Origin: Metallyticus violacea
Lineage: Eukaryota > Arthropoda > Insecta > Mantodea > Metallyticidae
NCBI GenBank assembly: GCA_030762175.1
Contig: CM060831.1
Span: 35,555,501 to 35,619,500, forward strand
DNA length: 64,000 nt
Reading direction: 5' to 3'
The notes under the pieces are model-generated. The model made no database searches and was not told the DNA's origin. It saw nothing but the letters and a program-made list of their open reading frames with translations. The translations under genes and the position numbers were made by a program. Within the stretch, counting starts at the first letter, position 1. Every line of letters starts with the position of its first letter. Of this stretch, positions 1 to 12,869 are shown in pieces.

Positions 1-1430
1 GTAACAAATTGCTTCATCAGGCCGAAATTAAAATGGGATGGAAGAAGGACATTAGAAGGAGAAACCAATGGTTCATACTTTACATTATTTTGTCCAGGAA
101 CTAAATTGCTCTTTTCTGGTTCAATACTCTGATTTAGTTCTGCTGTTTCATTCTCAAAGTGAACAATTTATTATATTTATTAAATCTCTCAGAATATTTA
201 TTGTTTCTTTTGCTCAATCAACAAATAATAAAAACTGCTATTTTCTATAATGCCGATTTATGAAAAAGTGTAGCCCGATGAGACAAAACTAAGGCTGGTT
301 TGAGCATTAACAAGTACATTAAATTAAAAGGTATGTCAAGTCTGTGTGATATATAGAGCTACATGCTAAATACATGACATTCTTTCCAGAGAAACGCCGC
401 GTCATGCAGCAGAGGAAGATTAAGCTAGAGATATGTTCAAAACATTGTTTTTCATATCTTCACAACGCAGTTCTTTTTTTTTTTCTCTCCCCTGTTTTCG
501 TATCTTAATACCATTGTATCGCTCTGTAAATAAAGCAGGTCATGGTGAAAAATAGCATTAGTTGTGCTTTTAGCTTGAAACTTAGCAAAAATATGCATTA
601 GGCATCTTACTCCGCTGTCAAGTTGGCAGTACTCCATTAGAGAGCTGGAAACTAGTGCCCAGATCCTTCACCTAAAACAGAACTTTGGAAATATTGCGAA
701 AACAACTGCTACAACTGAAAGAGATAGAAGTAATTATTACAAAAAAGGACCAGACTTCTCTCTACGTTGAATTATAGCCTGGTTACTTCCCTTAATCCTC
801 GCTAGATGGTACTTAAAGCCTCCCATTATGTGAGCGCATGATATATGTCGACTGCTCTTGTACTTTTAACTGTTACGGTTGTATTTTATTTTGGAAATGT
901 AATAGAAAAACATACGTCCTCTTAAATGCTTCTTCCAGCCGTAAAACAAAAAACGAGGAATAACTTTCTGCATTCAACTTCTTATAAGGAAATATAGGGC
1001 TCTTAAGTTAAAAGCACTTGAAAAACAATTTTCCCTTGACACAATGTTAAAGTATTGAGATTTTGACATTCCCACTGGTCTATAAAATATTCCCAAACAT
1101 TGTATTGCTCTTTTTTCTTGCATTTTATATATTTACTTCCTTAGTAGTGTTTTTACATGAATGCAATATGTCTCATTGCGAAATTTCTTTACGCGTAGTT
1201 AATTTTCAGTTTTAAGAAGCCATAGCAGCGTATTCGCAACTATGAGAAAATGAAACACAATAAATATTAACAACCTTAAGCTGCACGATTTTCCTGCATT
1301 ATTCAGTTATAACATAAGACGGTTGACCGAAGTGTACAGTAGCAGAACATATGGGTTACTGAAGCTAAACTTTTGGACGTGTAAAGCCAGAATTGTGAAG
1401 GCAGATCAGAATGTAATACATTTTTAGGCA
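1..1430. other. AT-rich non-coding DNA, no gene recognised
   Basis: I see no gene, SINE or transposase signature here. Reading frames are short and full of stops. A short stretch near 395-425 (containing cgtcatgcagcagag) resembles the sequence at 59152-59166 inside a mariner-type helix-turn-helix relic. It is too short to assign. Confidence 0.5.
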
Positions 1431-1700
1431 AAGTTGGCAGATCGCTGCTATAGCATCACTGATGCCCAGTGGAAAGAGCGTTAATTTCTGAGCCAAGATT
1501 GCTTGAACCATAACATTTCCGAATTGTGAGGCTTCTTTGAAAAGGGTCGAGTTAACGTTGATGACAGGCCACGTTCCGGTCTACCAGTGACTGCTTTAAC
1601 AGCGGCCATTGTCAAAGATAATGAGTAGGTAATTCGGAACAACTGCCAGACCTAACTGCGAACTATAGCAGACCAGTTCAACGTGCTGTACCATATTGTG

Positions 1701-1701
<1 letters not shown>

Positions 1702-1732
<31 letters not shown>
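1702..1732. repeat. (ATT)n microsatellite
   Basis: About ten ATT units start exactly where the mariner reading frame breaks off. On the minus strand this is a TAA repeat, the kind of 3' tail seen on some non-LTR retrotransposons. It may therefore mark the end of the sequence inserted into the mariner. Confidence 0.9.
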
Positions 1733-1735
<3 letters not shown>

Positions 1736-2640
1736 TCTGCAATGCTTATATATTGATAGCTTTCTTCTATATCAGGGGTCACAATATTCCTGATTAATAT
1801 TTATTTTATCCTCAATCTATACAATTTAAATTACAATTTACATTCTATATGTTTCAAAATCTACAGTACTAATACTATAACTAAACAAAGTTAAAACTTC
1901 AAAAAACTAAACCGGTACTGGAACCCAGCACTATTATTTAAACCAATAATTGCTACTGAGTACCAAATAATTACACAACAATTAATTGATTTACAATTTT
2001 TATACAATTTTTAAAACCTAACCTCTTCATTTCTCCTGAGGCTCGGAATTCGGGTTGTCCATGCAACAGGACCTGGACATCAATGAGGTAACTGCCGGTC
2101 TCAAACAGCAGCTATGCCCATGGTGTGTTGACATTGCAGTTTCCTTCTCTTCTCTTTTTCCTTCATCTTCTTCCTAGCTACAGTTATATTTTCCTTCGTT
2201 TCCCTCGGTCTAGTTCTTCTCTCAGCTGCTTCCTTTCCGCCCGATGACTACCATTATTCTCTGCTGCTGTTAGTTCTGCTTCTTCTCATTCAGTTTGGGT
2301 ATTCTTGTTCTTGAACTGGTTCTACTTTTATATATCTTTCTTGCCTTTCTCTGATTCTCTGGGATATTCTAAGGGAATATACGACTCCTGACTGTTGGAT
2401 TTTCTCGATTCCTGATCGTTGGATTTTTCTCTCTTATTTGATTTTTGTTATTTGTATACCCTTCTGCCATTTTACCCGATGCCTTATTTGTTAATTCGTT
2501 CAATGTCCTAAAATCATGTTAATCTCACATCATGTTCTAAATTTATTTCCCTGCCAGTAGTCATCTTACCTCAGCTACAATTGGCTGGTGTTTAGGGCAT
2601 TCGAATGAAACATATTCCGGTGTATAGTTCACGTTAAAAA
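1733..2640. mobile_element. Unidentified insertion inside the mariner relic
   Basis: About 0.9 kb separates the N- and C-terminal parts of the mariner transposase, where intact elements are continuous. The left border is an ATT repeat. The segment is AT-rich on the left and TC-rich from 2140 to 2400. No reading frame identifies it. A minus-strand non-LTR retrotransposon with a TAA tail is one reading; accumulated unrelated DNA is another. I saw no clear target-site duplication. Confidence 0.4.
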
Positions 2641-3209
2641 CCGTACTGAGTGTGTACTGGGTACCCAAAGACCTAACGGAAGAGCAAAAGCACCAGAAAA
2701 CGTCATGCCTAGAACACATGATGCACTATACTGAAGAAAATCACTACTTTCTAGAAGATATGAGGACTACATGGTATTGGACGTATCCACTACACACCTG
2801 AAACAGGTGTGGAAATAGCCCCAGTAATTAATTATATTCAATATCACCGAATTAGCAGAGAAAAGCCTACTGACGGTGTTCTTGGTTGAATTTCTTCAGT
2901 GTGAATGTCGAAAGTTATGCTACACACTCACTGCCCTTAGTGACAAATATCCTAAAAAAGAAGCTAAAAATAAGACAACTGCATATTTCAGCTTCTGGTT
3001 ATGAAAGAAAAAAAGTTTTAGCACCCACTCTACAGTCCAAGTCTTGCATCGATATTTCCCTTATTTAAGTCAGTGAAGAGATTCTTTCATGGCCAGCGCT
3101 TTAGTTCAGACGAAGAAGTGGCATAAGCTATAAGAAAATCCAGTTCCATGAGCCTGGGTGCCACTATGGGAAAAATGTGGTGAGGAACGTGGTTATGTTG
3201 AAGACTAGG

Positions 3210-4505
3210 TAAAACATGTAGCCCTCTATTTTTTCTACCTATTAAATTTTGCAAGAAAACTATGAATTCCTCATAGAAAGAATGAGGACTCTGCTTACCG
3301 CATCAATGCCCTTCCACCTGAGTTACTTGTCCAACCAAATCTGAATCTATAACTCTGAAGACTGCAGAGAGTTTATCCCTAAGAGGGGACTCGAAACCTT
3401 CTGATTCCTGTTACCCAGCCTTCACAGTTGACTGAATTATTAGGGTAAATTTGTTTTTGTGTTAAGATAAAGTAAAATAGACAAATTTGAGGTCACGACT
3501 GGGGCCCTAAGAGGTTTCCAGGGTGTATAGCGGCTGCAATTAGACAGGGCATGGGGTTTGGCTCCCGGCCGTGAGCTCCAGTTTTTTTCTATTTGAATCT
3601 CAGTTTAATAAAGAAGAAGATTAAAACTTTCCAAAGCCTGTTGTGCAGTTTTGATGATATATTTGCCTTGGAGACATCTCAGACCTAAAAGAAACTTAAC
3701 TGTGCACAAAAATATTATTTACTGCTTCTTCCTGGTATAAAAAAGTTATGTTGTAATGGGTTTACCGAAAGCAGGGACCGTTGCTGCTTTGCCTCAAGTT
3801 AAAGCTACTCGAAGAAATACCTAGTACTTATACTTCAATTCTATGATACCTTTGTTTACCGCGTTTTATATGAAATTGTGGTTCTCTGTATTCTGCTGAA
3901 AATATATATAAGTTAATTTAACCCTATTTATTCAAAAAAATTAATCCGGACGGGAACTTTTGGGCCTTACCTCGTATTTTGCAAGACGCTGAGCAACCTC
4001 TTTATTCGGTATGCGATATTGTCAAAAGTTACGAGCCGCCTCTGTTTCTATCCTCTCAAGTGAATAAAAAGAGAAAGAATAAAACGAGCCACTAATTGAA
4101 GCTAAACTAGTGACATCCGTTATGTTGATGGAAGAGCACTCCTGCGCGGAAGAATTAAGGCACCCTCTTCGTAATTGTATATGACAGAACAAGGTTAATT
4201 TTACTGCACATCTGTGTGGACTTACGGCAAAGGGTTTTCGAACATCTCGGTTGCGAGTGAAACAGAATATTGTAGGCATAAATACAAACAATATTGTGTA
4301 CCATCCTTAGGTGGGAGGAATGCATAATCAAGATTTAACGATCTGGGCATTTTAATCATTTTTCCTTGCTTTTTTGTCTCTTTGCCAACAGTTACAAGTG
4401 TTTCTTTTATTATTCCTAGCTGCAGATCTTGCTACAGTACATTGTACATAACTCTTTTCATCATACTGGGGAGAAGTAATGATAGTTCGTGATTTTCGCC
4501 AAGTA
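3210..4505. other. No gene recognised
   Basis: No gene recognised. The segment at 3475-3620 is richer in G+C and contains a weak tRNA-like phrase near 3550, not enough to call a SINE. Confidence 0.4.
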
Positions 4506-5911
4506 TATAGGGCGTCTATAAAGTTTCATGGCCTTTGTAATCCATATTGCAGGTTATGATCAAAATGTATAAAGAACTTCTTCCAATCGTGACAATTCGT
4601 ATCCAAGGATACAAGTGTAACATTACTGAGAGAGATTTCATCAATGTTTCCACAATACAAGATCTAGGTGAGTTGTTCCGTTGTTTTATGCAATGGGATC
4701 TGTTTGTTCTTAGTGCGAAAAGAAGTGAGTCCCAATGCACCAGAGCAAAGTGTTGAATTGACATGAGAACTATATAAAGTCAGAATGATATTTCCTATTT
4801 GCCTATGCTATCCTACGATATATCCCTAATAAACTAGGAGGTATTATTGCCTTGATTATATCATTTGCAATTCTATTCATAATACCATTTAGCAATTTTA
4901 AAATAAAAAAAAAAAAAAAAAAATTGCTTCCAATTAACCAATTCTTGTTTTGATCATTAACCTCCACAGTTATTCTACTAACCTGAATTGGAGCAAGACC
5001 CTTACATTATAACATGACAAAAGAGGAACCAAGAATGTCACTCCGCAGAGTAGGCTGCAGATTCCCAGAGCAGCTACCCATAAGATTATGAAGACAGGAT
5101 TAGGGAAGAAAGCCTGCCACATGGTCATGATGAAGAAGATTACCCAACCCTAGCAGAGATGTATGCACAGTTAGGTGACCGTTTGATGTAGCACATTCTC
5201 TTTAGTAATGAAGCTATCTTCGACACTTGTGTAAAGATCAACCACACAACTGCTGCATCTGGGCCACTGAAAAAAACCACAGGAATTTGTGACATGGGGT
5301 TGGGATTCACCAAAGGCTATTGTGTGGATTAGAATGACAAAGTCGCAAGTGTATGGTCTGTTTTTCATTGGAAAAATCACAATAACAAGGAATGTTTACC
5401 TTGATATGCTCGAACAATTCCTAGAACCGCAGCTGATTCAAGATGTCCAGCAGGGTAGAGCACCGTGCCACTATGCAAAGATCGTGCAGAATTACCTCAA
5501 CGATCGGTTTCTAAATCGCTGGATGAGATGGGATGACACAGATCCTGGGCTACGAGGTCATCGGATATAGCTCTGTTAGATTTTTTGCCTTGGACTTTGT
5601 AAAATACAAATTCTATTGAAACAAAATCAACGATTTGGTAGTTATCAAAGATCGCATTCGGTAAGCAGTTTCACAAATTACTCCAAGAATGTTGGAAAAT
5701 GTTTTCTGCGAAGCAGTTGTGCGATTTGATCTTTGTAGAGACATAGATGGTGCTCACGTGTAAAATCATTAATTACATTTTGGTACTGTTTAAGGTCACG
5801 AGGAGTAGTTGCTTTAGTGCGATTGCAAAAATCTGTTTAAGTGGGCAAGGCAGTATTTTATATTTTCCGTCTCTATCCGAAAATAGATAGTGACTTTATA
5901 GGCACGCTGTA
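4506..5911 (+). mobile_element. Mariner-like transposon with recognisable TIRs
   Basis: Bases 4506-4524 match the reverse complement of 5893-5911 at 15 of 19 positions. Both begin with TA and end in CTATAAAGT, so they are terminal inverted repeats of a roughly 1.4-kb element. Inside, the plus strand encodes a Tc1/mariner-superfamily transposase remnant. From 5289 it reads VYGLFFIGKITITRNVYLDM and then APCHYAKIVQNYLNDRF, which corresponds to the DGAPPHY catalytic region with its Asp lost. Beyond the stop near 5568, frameshifted pieces resemble the RSPDLTPLDFFLWG block and the C-terminal CR..GAHV ending near 5755. A 19-base A run (4905-4923) lies in the 5' half, whose coding sense is largely erased. 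Confidence 0.85.
5289..5570 (+). pseudogene. Transposase C-terminal fragment (Tc1/mariner)
   Basis: This is the best-preserved open frame inside the 4506-5911 element, 93 codons long. It covers the strand before the second catalytic Asp and the following helix. The segment VYGLFFIGKITITRNVYLDM corresponds to the 'W..FF...VTG..YLDML' block of insect mariner-like transposases. The catalytic Asp expected before APCHY is not present. The ATG is incidental and the true N-terminus lay upstream. Confidence 0.8.
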
Positions 5912-8900
5912 TGTATACGGTTTGGTCTTTCAAGACTATGACTTTATAAATTTGTTATATGAGTCGGGCAGCACAAACAGACATTCGCTCTATGACCTAT
6001 AGGTATTCGCCGTTGACTTGTCGACAGAAAGAAGTCGACTCTCATCTTTGGTACAAGTAACAAAGTTTATGTGCGCTCTTGCTCCAATAAGAACCCTCCT
6101 TGCTCTCGAAACGTCCGACATCTTCCTTCTCTTACCGCTAGGTAGTCATGGTTTGTGCTCTTTTTCTTTGTCGGCACATAGCTGCCGACACCCCTCTTCG
6201 ACATAAGCGTTAAGTGCTCGACTCAAAATCAAAGAAATTTCACTGCAGTTGAACGCACTGGGGCTGTTATATTCATGTAAAAACACTTCGGGCTTGTACT
6301 TGTTCGAAACTATGATTTAACTGAGTGGGAACTCAAGTTCCATAGTTCTGCGACGGTGTCCTTCAGAAAGCCTTACCTTCAGAATTATTCTTTGACTAAA
6401 TTTAAGCCTGACTCATTTTTGTGATGAGAGCAATGGCCTGGTGACTAATTATTTATTAATTATATGTATTACATTTTTACACGTGGCTTTTCATGTTTTG
6501 CATTACATATTTGATCGTGCTTGTATGTAAGTTTATACCTTGGTTAACTTTTGTTGTGCTACATATTGGAGCTGTATTTTTAACGAATTCTTTCATTTTT
6601 GAGAATAAGGGAAAGGTTTGTAAGAGAACTTTGTTTGTTAAATACTTGTTTTTAAGAAGTAATTGTCTTGACTTGCTTATATCAGCTGTAAAAAATTAAT
6701 ATAAAATTAATAACATTAATTCTTCATTCATTTGTAATTTTAATTAAGAATAAACTTTTCAAGTGCATGTTTTGGAATAATACATATTTTATTAATATGA
6801 AAGCTGAATATTAGTACTATCCCATTAAATTGTTGTATATTCTGTGATTGTTAAATTCTATTAACATGTTATTTATCACACTTAGTACTTGAATTGGTTT
6901 GGCATGCTTTGTATTTAAGATGAACCACACAAGAACCATCCACAGCCTATAAACTTTTAGGATTCATTGCATAATTCCTTCTCTATTAAACCGTTTGTCC
7001 ACAGGCATTTGTGGTAAGCCTAAAGAGAACTATGCATTTTTGTTTAATTAATATCAACCAAAGTCGATTTAATTATCAATATTTTATTCCAATATATCTT
7101 AGTGTTAATAAGAGAGAGCGCCTGCAACTTTTCTTGCATTTCTTGGAAACATACATAAATTGGTTATGTTCTAATTTTGTCTTTAATAGCGTATCCTGAA
7201 AGAGAGGTTTTTTAGTAAGATCTAGCTGCCATATTTTCAAAAAGAGGTGAACTTAATTGAAGATTCTGTGATCCTAACATTAGATAGGCTAAAGGATTCC
7301 CAAGACCCTATATCAATAGTTAATATCACAATACAATCATTCTAGCAATAATATAGTTCTGTATTTATTGCAAAATCGTGATGGCTTGACAACTAACGGA
7401 AACAATGTAACTCTAGCGACTTCAGACAGTGACAAAGATAAACTACACAAATCCCAAAGCTAGTAATCCCAAAATTTGAAAATTTTGTTAGCCCCTTTCA
7501 GTCAAGCTAAATGGATTAAACATTGTACGGTTTATAAAGACATTCTAGAAGAGTTTAATGACACTAAATAAATATTGTAAATGTTGGAGCCATATTTACA
7601 GAAACTAACAAATAAAATAAATTTGTCAAAACATAGTTTGTCTAAAAATAAAAGTGAAAAGAATTTTTTATTCTTTCAAATTAAAAAAAAAAAACTCGCC
7701 ATTGTCTTGTTGATTGAGACACAGAGAAATCAACTTAGCATTCTTTTGTGAATTCGTCATTATTTCTTTTGCTTTGAGATTTGCGAGATAGCGTTTTTTT
7801 TTCCCTGAGTTTTCTTAGCGTCAAAATTACCTTAGGGGAAAAAAAAAAAAAAAAAAAAACATATAAACAGGTATACAACAATGGAAGCAATAATAAATAT
7901 ATGTATTACATGAATATTAAAAATAACAGGTTTACCTAAGACACAGTGTTTCTAACAGATATTAAATGAGTTTCTTATATGTAATACTAACACCAGAGTA
8001 TCTGACGAGATTAAACTATGCTCTTAAGAGGATCCAAATAAATGAGGGCCTTATAATCTTAAAATAAATTTATTCCTTGTGAGTTTTGCCAAGCAAAGCT
8101 CACTTGATGACCCAGAATATTGTATATCACTTCTGCAAATCGACATTTAAATACAATGATACCTCGTAGGGTTCGAGTCAAGTTATCATTAGAGAAAGAT
8201 ATCTATGACATTAATGTTATCGACAGAACAAATGTTGATGAAAACGTAAAGAACTTTCCATTACAAACTCTTAATGGTAGGCCGCGATCTCAAAGAGGAT
8301 GAATCCTGCACAGCAGTCTCGAACTGAAGGACAACTGCTTACTGCCATTTCCAAGTGGCTCATAAGTACCACGATGAAAGGTTAAGTAGATTCAAAAAAG
8401 ACTCGTGAAGGGATTTGCTACAGAGGCATTGTCTTCCTTTCTTTCTTTCTTTTTTATTTTTTTACCGTACTCCGATATAAAGCTGAAAAGAAATACAGAA
8501 AGAACCCTAGAGTTCAGCTTCAAGCTTTAAAAAATAAAAAGCCATTATCATACAAAGCAAAACACTACGGACTACGTTTTAAGAACAGCCCTTTTTGATC
8601 TCTTGAGGACAAATGCACTGCCGTTGTTAAGAACTCTGAGGCTTTGATAAGAAGATGATGCACTGTGGCAGAAATAATCACCAACTCGCACAACACATGA
8701 ATATATCTTTCGTTTTGTACGAATTTGTCTCTTAAGATAACAGTACGCAATTTTAGGTTGTTCGTCTGCAAATAATCCTAACTCACCCATTTGCAGCAGT
8801 GGTGTTGAAGTTTTTATATAAGAGCTTCTAAGATTAAGATGAAAATAATTTGACTCTCAGATATGGGCTGTAGAGTACTTTAAAAGTTCATATTTTGTCT

Positions 8901-9040
8901 TTTCAACCATACTGGTATGACATTATCATTCTATTGTCTGATTTGGAGTTGTCAATCTTTTATTAACGTATTGGATCCTCCGACAGACCATGTTTATTTC
9001 TTAGTGCCTCACTTATAACTAAGTTCTGATGTAGATATAC
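5912..9040. other. AT-rich non-coding DNA
   Basis: About 3 kb without a recognised gene. It includes long AT-rich tracts (6400-7650), a 21-base A run at 7839-7859 and a pyrimidine patch near 8437-8462. The part at 5980-6420 is less AT-rich and contains a GTCGAC pair near 6020-6040. I cannot assign a function to any of it. Confidence 0.4.
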
Positions 9041-9046
9041 AGCGAT

Positions 9047-9740
9047 GTGAAATACGGTGCTAAGATAGACCAAAACAGTATATCAAAATGTATATCAGTC
9101 AGTAAAGAATGTATTCTATCTCCGTTATTGTTTAATTTATTTACAAATGATATCTTGGACACCCTAAGGGCGGAAATGAATGCCCATGAAGTAGATGGTA
9201 CCGGAATTTCTGTATTTTTGTATGCTGACGATCTAATTCTTTTATCTCTGAGAAAAAATGGTGTACAGGAAGAAGAATATTGCCTGAAATGGCGTATGGT
9301 AGTGAATGTTAACGAAATTAAAACAATGACTTTAAAATGGCTACGCATATAGCAGAGATGAAAAAGAGCAAGAAATTAAAATGTTAAATATTTTATTATT
9401 TAAAATAATATTTAATATGAGTGACAAAGAATAAGCACTTATCTGTTATTATTTATAAAGCACGAGGTCAACTAAATGAGTTACTGCGTGTTCTTAATCG
9501 TGTTCCAGATATACCAGTAGATACACTACAAAGGTCGTACAATGCTATGATTAAGTCTATTCTGCTATATGAAAGTGAAATATGGGGATGGGGAGAGCTT
9601 AAAGATCATCTTACCAAATGCTACTGCACTTAAGAAAGTTCAAAATGGTCATCTAGGCTGTATGTTAGAGGTATATCATAAGATAGTAAAAAATGAAATG
9701 TTTAATGAGGAATTTGTGGATGAAAACTAGCTATAAGTTA
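9047..9740 (+). pseudogene. LINE reverse transcriptase relic
   Basis: This is a non-LTR retrotransposon reverse transcriptase fragment. The frame from 9047 contains CILSPLLFNLFTNDIL (the 'G..QG..LSP.LFN.F' block). The catalytic FLYADDLILLS block follows, then CLKWRMVVNVNEIKTM, the 'W...VN..KTK' primer-grip region. After a roughly 70-bp AT-rich break, the frame from 9421 continues with ARGQLNELLRVLNRVPDI and SILLYESEIWGWGEL, the region after the palm. A further frame change near 9630 leads into KKVQNGHLGCML, which resembles 'EKVQ..FLR..LG'. There is no endonuclease domain, so the copy is 5'-truncated. The YADD motif itself is intact. Confidence 0.85.
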
Positions 9741-9744
9741 GTTT

Positions 9745-10690
9745 ATGTTTTACCGTTACCAGAGTTTTGTCCTATGGCAATGCAATGAAAAGTACTGAGT
9801 AGTTCACAATTCATCCGGTTATGATATCAAATCATTAGCACATCTGCTTGTACAACTTTTGTTAAACATTACTCTTCTCGTAAAGTCACAAAGTTTTGAT
9901 TGCGCCCTTTGCGCCAAAGTTTTATTAAAGAACAATGTGCGCATTATGAACACTGTAATGTACATTTTTTGGTTTGATTCATTCACAAGCATTCCTCCAA
10001 AATACACCTGTTCGGATCTCAAATAAACTCCTGTTTTCTTTCCCTTTCCCAGTTCTTCCCAAAGAACAACTAAGTTGAGCATAAAAATTCCTCGCCCTTT
10101 AAAGCTAAGTAAAATACTGTACAAGTTCTGCATGAAATTCTATACAGCTTATTTGAATGGCTTGAAAAGCTGTTAGGATTATATTCTGAATAATCGATAG
10201 CCCAGGTTAGGAATTCTCACCTCAAACTAAGGCAACGTTTGAATTTAACTCTGTGTTTACAGCATTCTACATGTAGATATATTGTCCAACCTGCTATAGA
10301 AATGCATTGTAGATCTACATGCACTTAAATACTGAAAACTTTGTGAATTAGAGATGTGAAAATTAATAAACTGTGGGAAGAACTTGAAAAAATGCCTCAG
10401 CAGCCCAAACAATTTTTCAATTTCCAAATCTCCCTACCAAAATTTCTGCCAAACAAGTCTATGATATGATTATCGCCCAAATTCAGAGGTCCTCTTCAAG
10501 TAACAGGTTTGCTTATTACAGAATATTCTGCAGTAAATGAAAAGGCATTTACTCTCATTCATCTAAAATGTGCTATAAAGTAATGTCCACTCTTGGACAA
10601 AAAAAAAAAAAAAAAAAAAAAAAAAAACAGCCTAAAACAGAGTAGAGAAGATGATTTTTGATGAGTGAGAAACTGTATCTTTATTTCAGT
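9745..10690. other. No gene recognised; long A run
   Basis: A 104-codon minus-strand frame at 9819-10133 is the longest here, but I recognise nothing in it. A 29-base A run occupies 10599-10627 and could be a retroposon tail. The sequence before it (10330-10598) shows no recognisable SINE head. Confidence 0.4.
10599..10627. repeat. Poly-A tract, 29 bases
   Basis: An uninterrupted run of A. It may be a retroposon tail or simple slippage. No polyadenylation signal or parent element could be assigned. Confidence 0.9.
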
Positions 10691-10975
10691 TCATGACTAA
10701 AAGTAATCTTCACACAACATTCAGTGAAACTGGTCGGCTTATCAAGCGGTCACAATCATGTCAATGACAATTTAAAAGCAGAAATATGCTTTTCCATATC
10801 TACTGTATCAAGAAGCATTTTCTCCACAGAAACATATCAAAGAAAGATTAACGGCCTTAGTACGCTTTCCATAGAGAGTAACTTCATCAACAATATAGGG
10901 GGACTTCAAAGTGATTGTCATCAATAAATTTGCCGCTTTGAAAGAAAGAAGAATCGACTTTACAAGCATCTAATT
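10690..10975 (+). pseudogene. hAT transposase C-terminal relic
   Basis: The plus strand encodes SISTVSRSIFSTETYQRKI followed by NGLSTLSIESNFINNI. After a one-base frame change comes VIVINKFAALKERRIDF. This matches the end of the hAT dimerisation region: the 'R..S..RL..L..LSIE......ID.....I..FA..K.R' pattern shared by zinc-finger-MYM and P52rIPK-like hAT-derived proteins. Only the last 70-80 residues are seen, the frame is broken and no terminal repeats were found. A domesticated host exon is possible but unlikely given the frameshift. Confidence 0.65.
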
Positions 10976-10979
10976 TAGG

Positions 10980-12865
10980 TGAGTGCATCAGTTGTACTTT
11001 GAATGAACAGAGCCCGGAAGCTCAGGCATTTATTTTGCTTATAATGCGCAGGCAAAAGGGCACTTAAAATGCTGAAAATAGGCAGCAGTAATATACTTAA
11101 AATAGGCATTTATTAAAAGTGAAAACAGAGAACAATATCACTCATTAATAATGAAAATAGGTATTTAAGATATTTAATAAGTTCTTTATGACGCAATTAA
11201 ACAGTTAAGCTTACTTTTCTTAGTTACAAGCAACAATAAGATGTTTTTCAAGATATCAAAGATGCGTAGTTGTTTCTGGTCGAATTCATTTTCTGTTTAA
11301 GCATTTATAGGTGAATCATCTCTCTTACTTCCGTACTGAACAAATTGTAGAAACGGTTTATTGCACAGCTATATCGCTCTTATCATTCTATCTTGCAATT
11401 GTTTGTTACATTTATGTAGCTGAGAAGTTACCCCCCCACAATTCTCCTAGAATTGTCTTGCGTAGAGTCATTCATCAGGACTATTCAAAACTACAGTGCT
11501 TCCCTCATTTTTGTATTTCCTATATTCGTATGCCCAAGATAACCATGCGTTCCTTTCATTAATGAGGGTTCTGCTACTTAAAGAGCTTAAGTGAATGGGT
11601 TGAGGAGAACGTTTTGAATTTCTTGAAAAGAAACAAATGTATTACAAGATTCTCAATGAATATTTTTGTGAGGCGAACATGCTATTTAATTTTATAACTA
11701 TTTTCACTTCGATATATTGAAATTCTTCACGTGATTTTTAAAATATATAATTAATGGCAGAAAAAATTCATAGCGATCCAAAATAGGCTACAGAAGAAGA
11801 AGAAGAAAAAAAAAAAGCCGGCCCTACCGAAACGAAAACATGTTCATTTCTATCTGACTCTGAAATATATCCACACATATACAAAAGGCATTTTGCCTAA
11901 CTTCCGGGCTTTGATAATGGACATTTAAGGTTTTCTAGAGATGATAATGTGGCAAGTAGTTAGTGTATGTGTGCGAAACCCCGAACACGTCTTGAATATT
12001 CACTAAAAAAAAACTTACCTCTTAGTTCATTGAACGAGATCAGTTGCTTTTAAAACCTTCAACTTAAAAAGTTCTTCACAGTTAGTTCATAGTGAGACAG
12101 GCTCACCATTTCATTGCCTTATTTTTTTCCAAACTGATTTTAGGTAATCAAAGGCTGGAGACTTTTACAGTTCTAGCATTTATTTCATGAACCGTTTTGT
12201 AAAATGTTTTGAGTTATCTGTCTGGTCAAGATGCAAGTTTGGACGAGCATTATGATCCAAAATTCCATCCCAAATACGTCAAATCAATACGAATTTAAAG
12301 AAATTATTAAACTTCTGTACAAATAAATATGTACGGTAAACCATGTGGGGGAACTACTAATTACTTGTATGATAAGATGGTATAGATCGATAGAGATTAG
12401 GAATATAGCTTGCCTCTAGTAAGTAAAATTGTGTGGTTTAGCAAATTAGTGAATGCTCTTTTAAATTCATTAGATTAGTGACATATTTGGTGAAGTCACT
12501 GGATAGATTTATTTAGTTTGTAAAATATTCAAACTCATAGCTGAAATATGAGACAACAGGGGAATTAAAGAATAGAAACATGCCAAATATAATTAATGGG
12601 AGTCGTCAGAAGAGATCGATTATATGGCGAACGAATTCGCAAAGAACTACAAGAAACGCTAATAATGAAGGAAGAGCAAATTTATTAGGAAGACGAAATG
12701 TTGGTCTACCCTTCACAATTTCTTTAGTTTTGGAACGGTGTTGAATCCAGCCTTGATATGGGAAGAATAATTAATAATTACTATAAACATGACTCCGATA
12801 CGTGACACAATATCTGATAAAAAAAATAAAGGTTTCTAAAACGGTTAAAAAACAAAAATGTAAGG
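10980..12865. other. AT-rich non-coding DNA
   Basis: No gene or element recognised. Around 11050-11165 the phrase aaaataggc recurs three times within about 100 bp, a weak local repeat. There is a short AAG/A-rich patch at 11790-11816. Confidence 0.4.
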
Positions 12866-12869
12866 TTTA

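Larger units (their letters stand above)
1533..3200 (+). pseudogene. Broken mariner transposase, split by an insertion
   Basis: This is a degenerate mariner (DD34D) transposase in three pieces on the plus strand. Bases 1533-1703 encode the N-terminal helix-turn-helix region: VNVDDRPRSGRPVT, two in-frame stops (the first at 1626-1628), then IADQFNVLYHIVH. The frame then runs into an ATT repeat. Coding resumes at 2661 with VPKDLTEEQKHQKT, the linker before the first catalytic Asp, and FLEDM. A frameshifted HYTPET piece follows near 2790. From 3022 the C-terminus reads HPLYSPSLASIFPLF and then FFHGQRFSSDEEVA. The usual SPDLAPSDYHLF motif has lost the third catalytic Asp. The element is clearly dead. 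The order and strand of the pieces suggest one element interrupted by about 0.95 kb. The family assignment is from recognised motifs. Confidence 0.85.

Noticed and set aside
3540..3610. tRNA-like phrase ggggtttggctcccggccg
   Set aside because: No A box at the right distance and no SINE body downstream.
7839..7859. A run as evidence for a retroposon
   Set aside because: No SINE or LINE sequence precedes it and homopolymers are common in this window.
9819..10133. 104-codon minus-strand frame
   Set aside because: No recognisable domain or motif, and no support beyond length.
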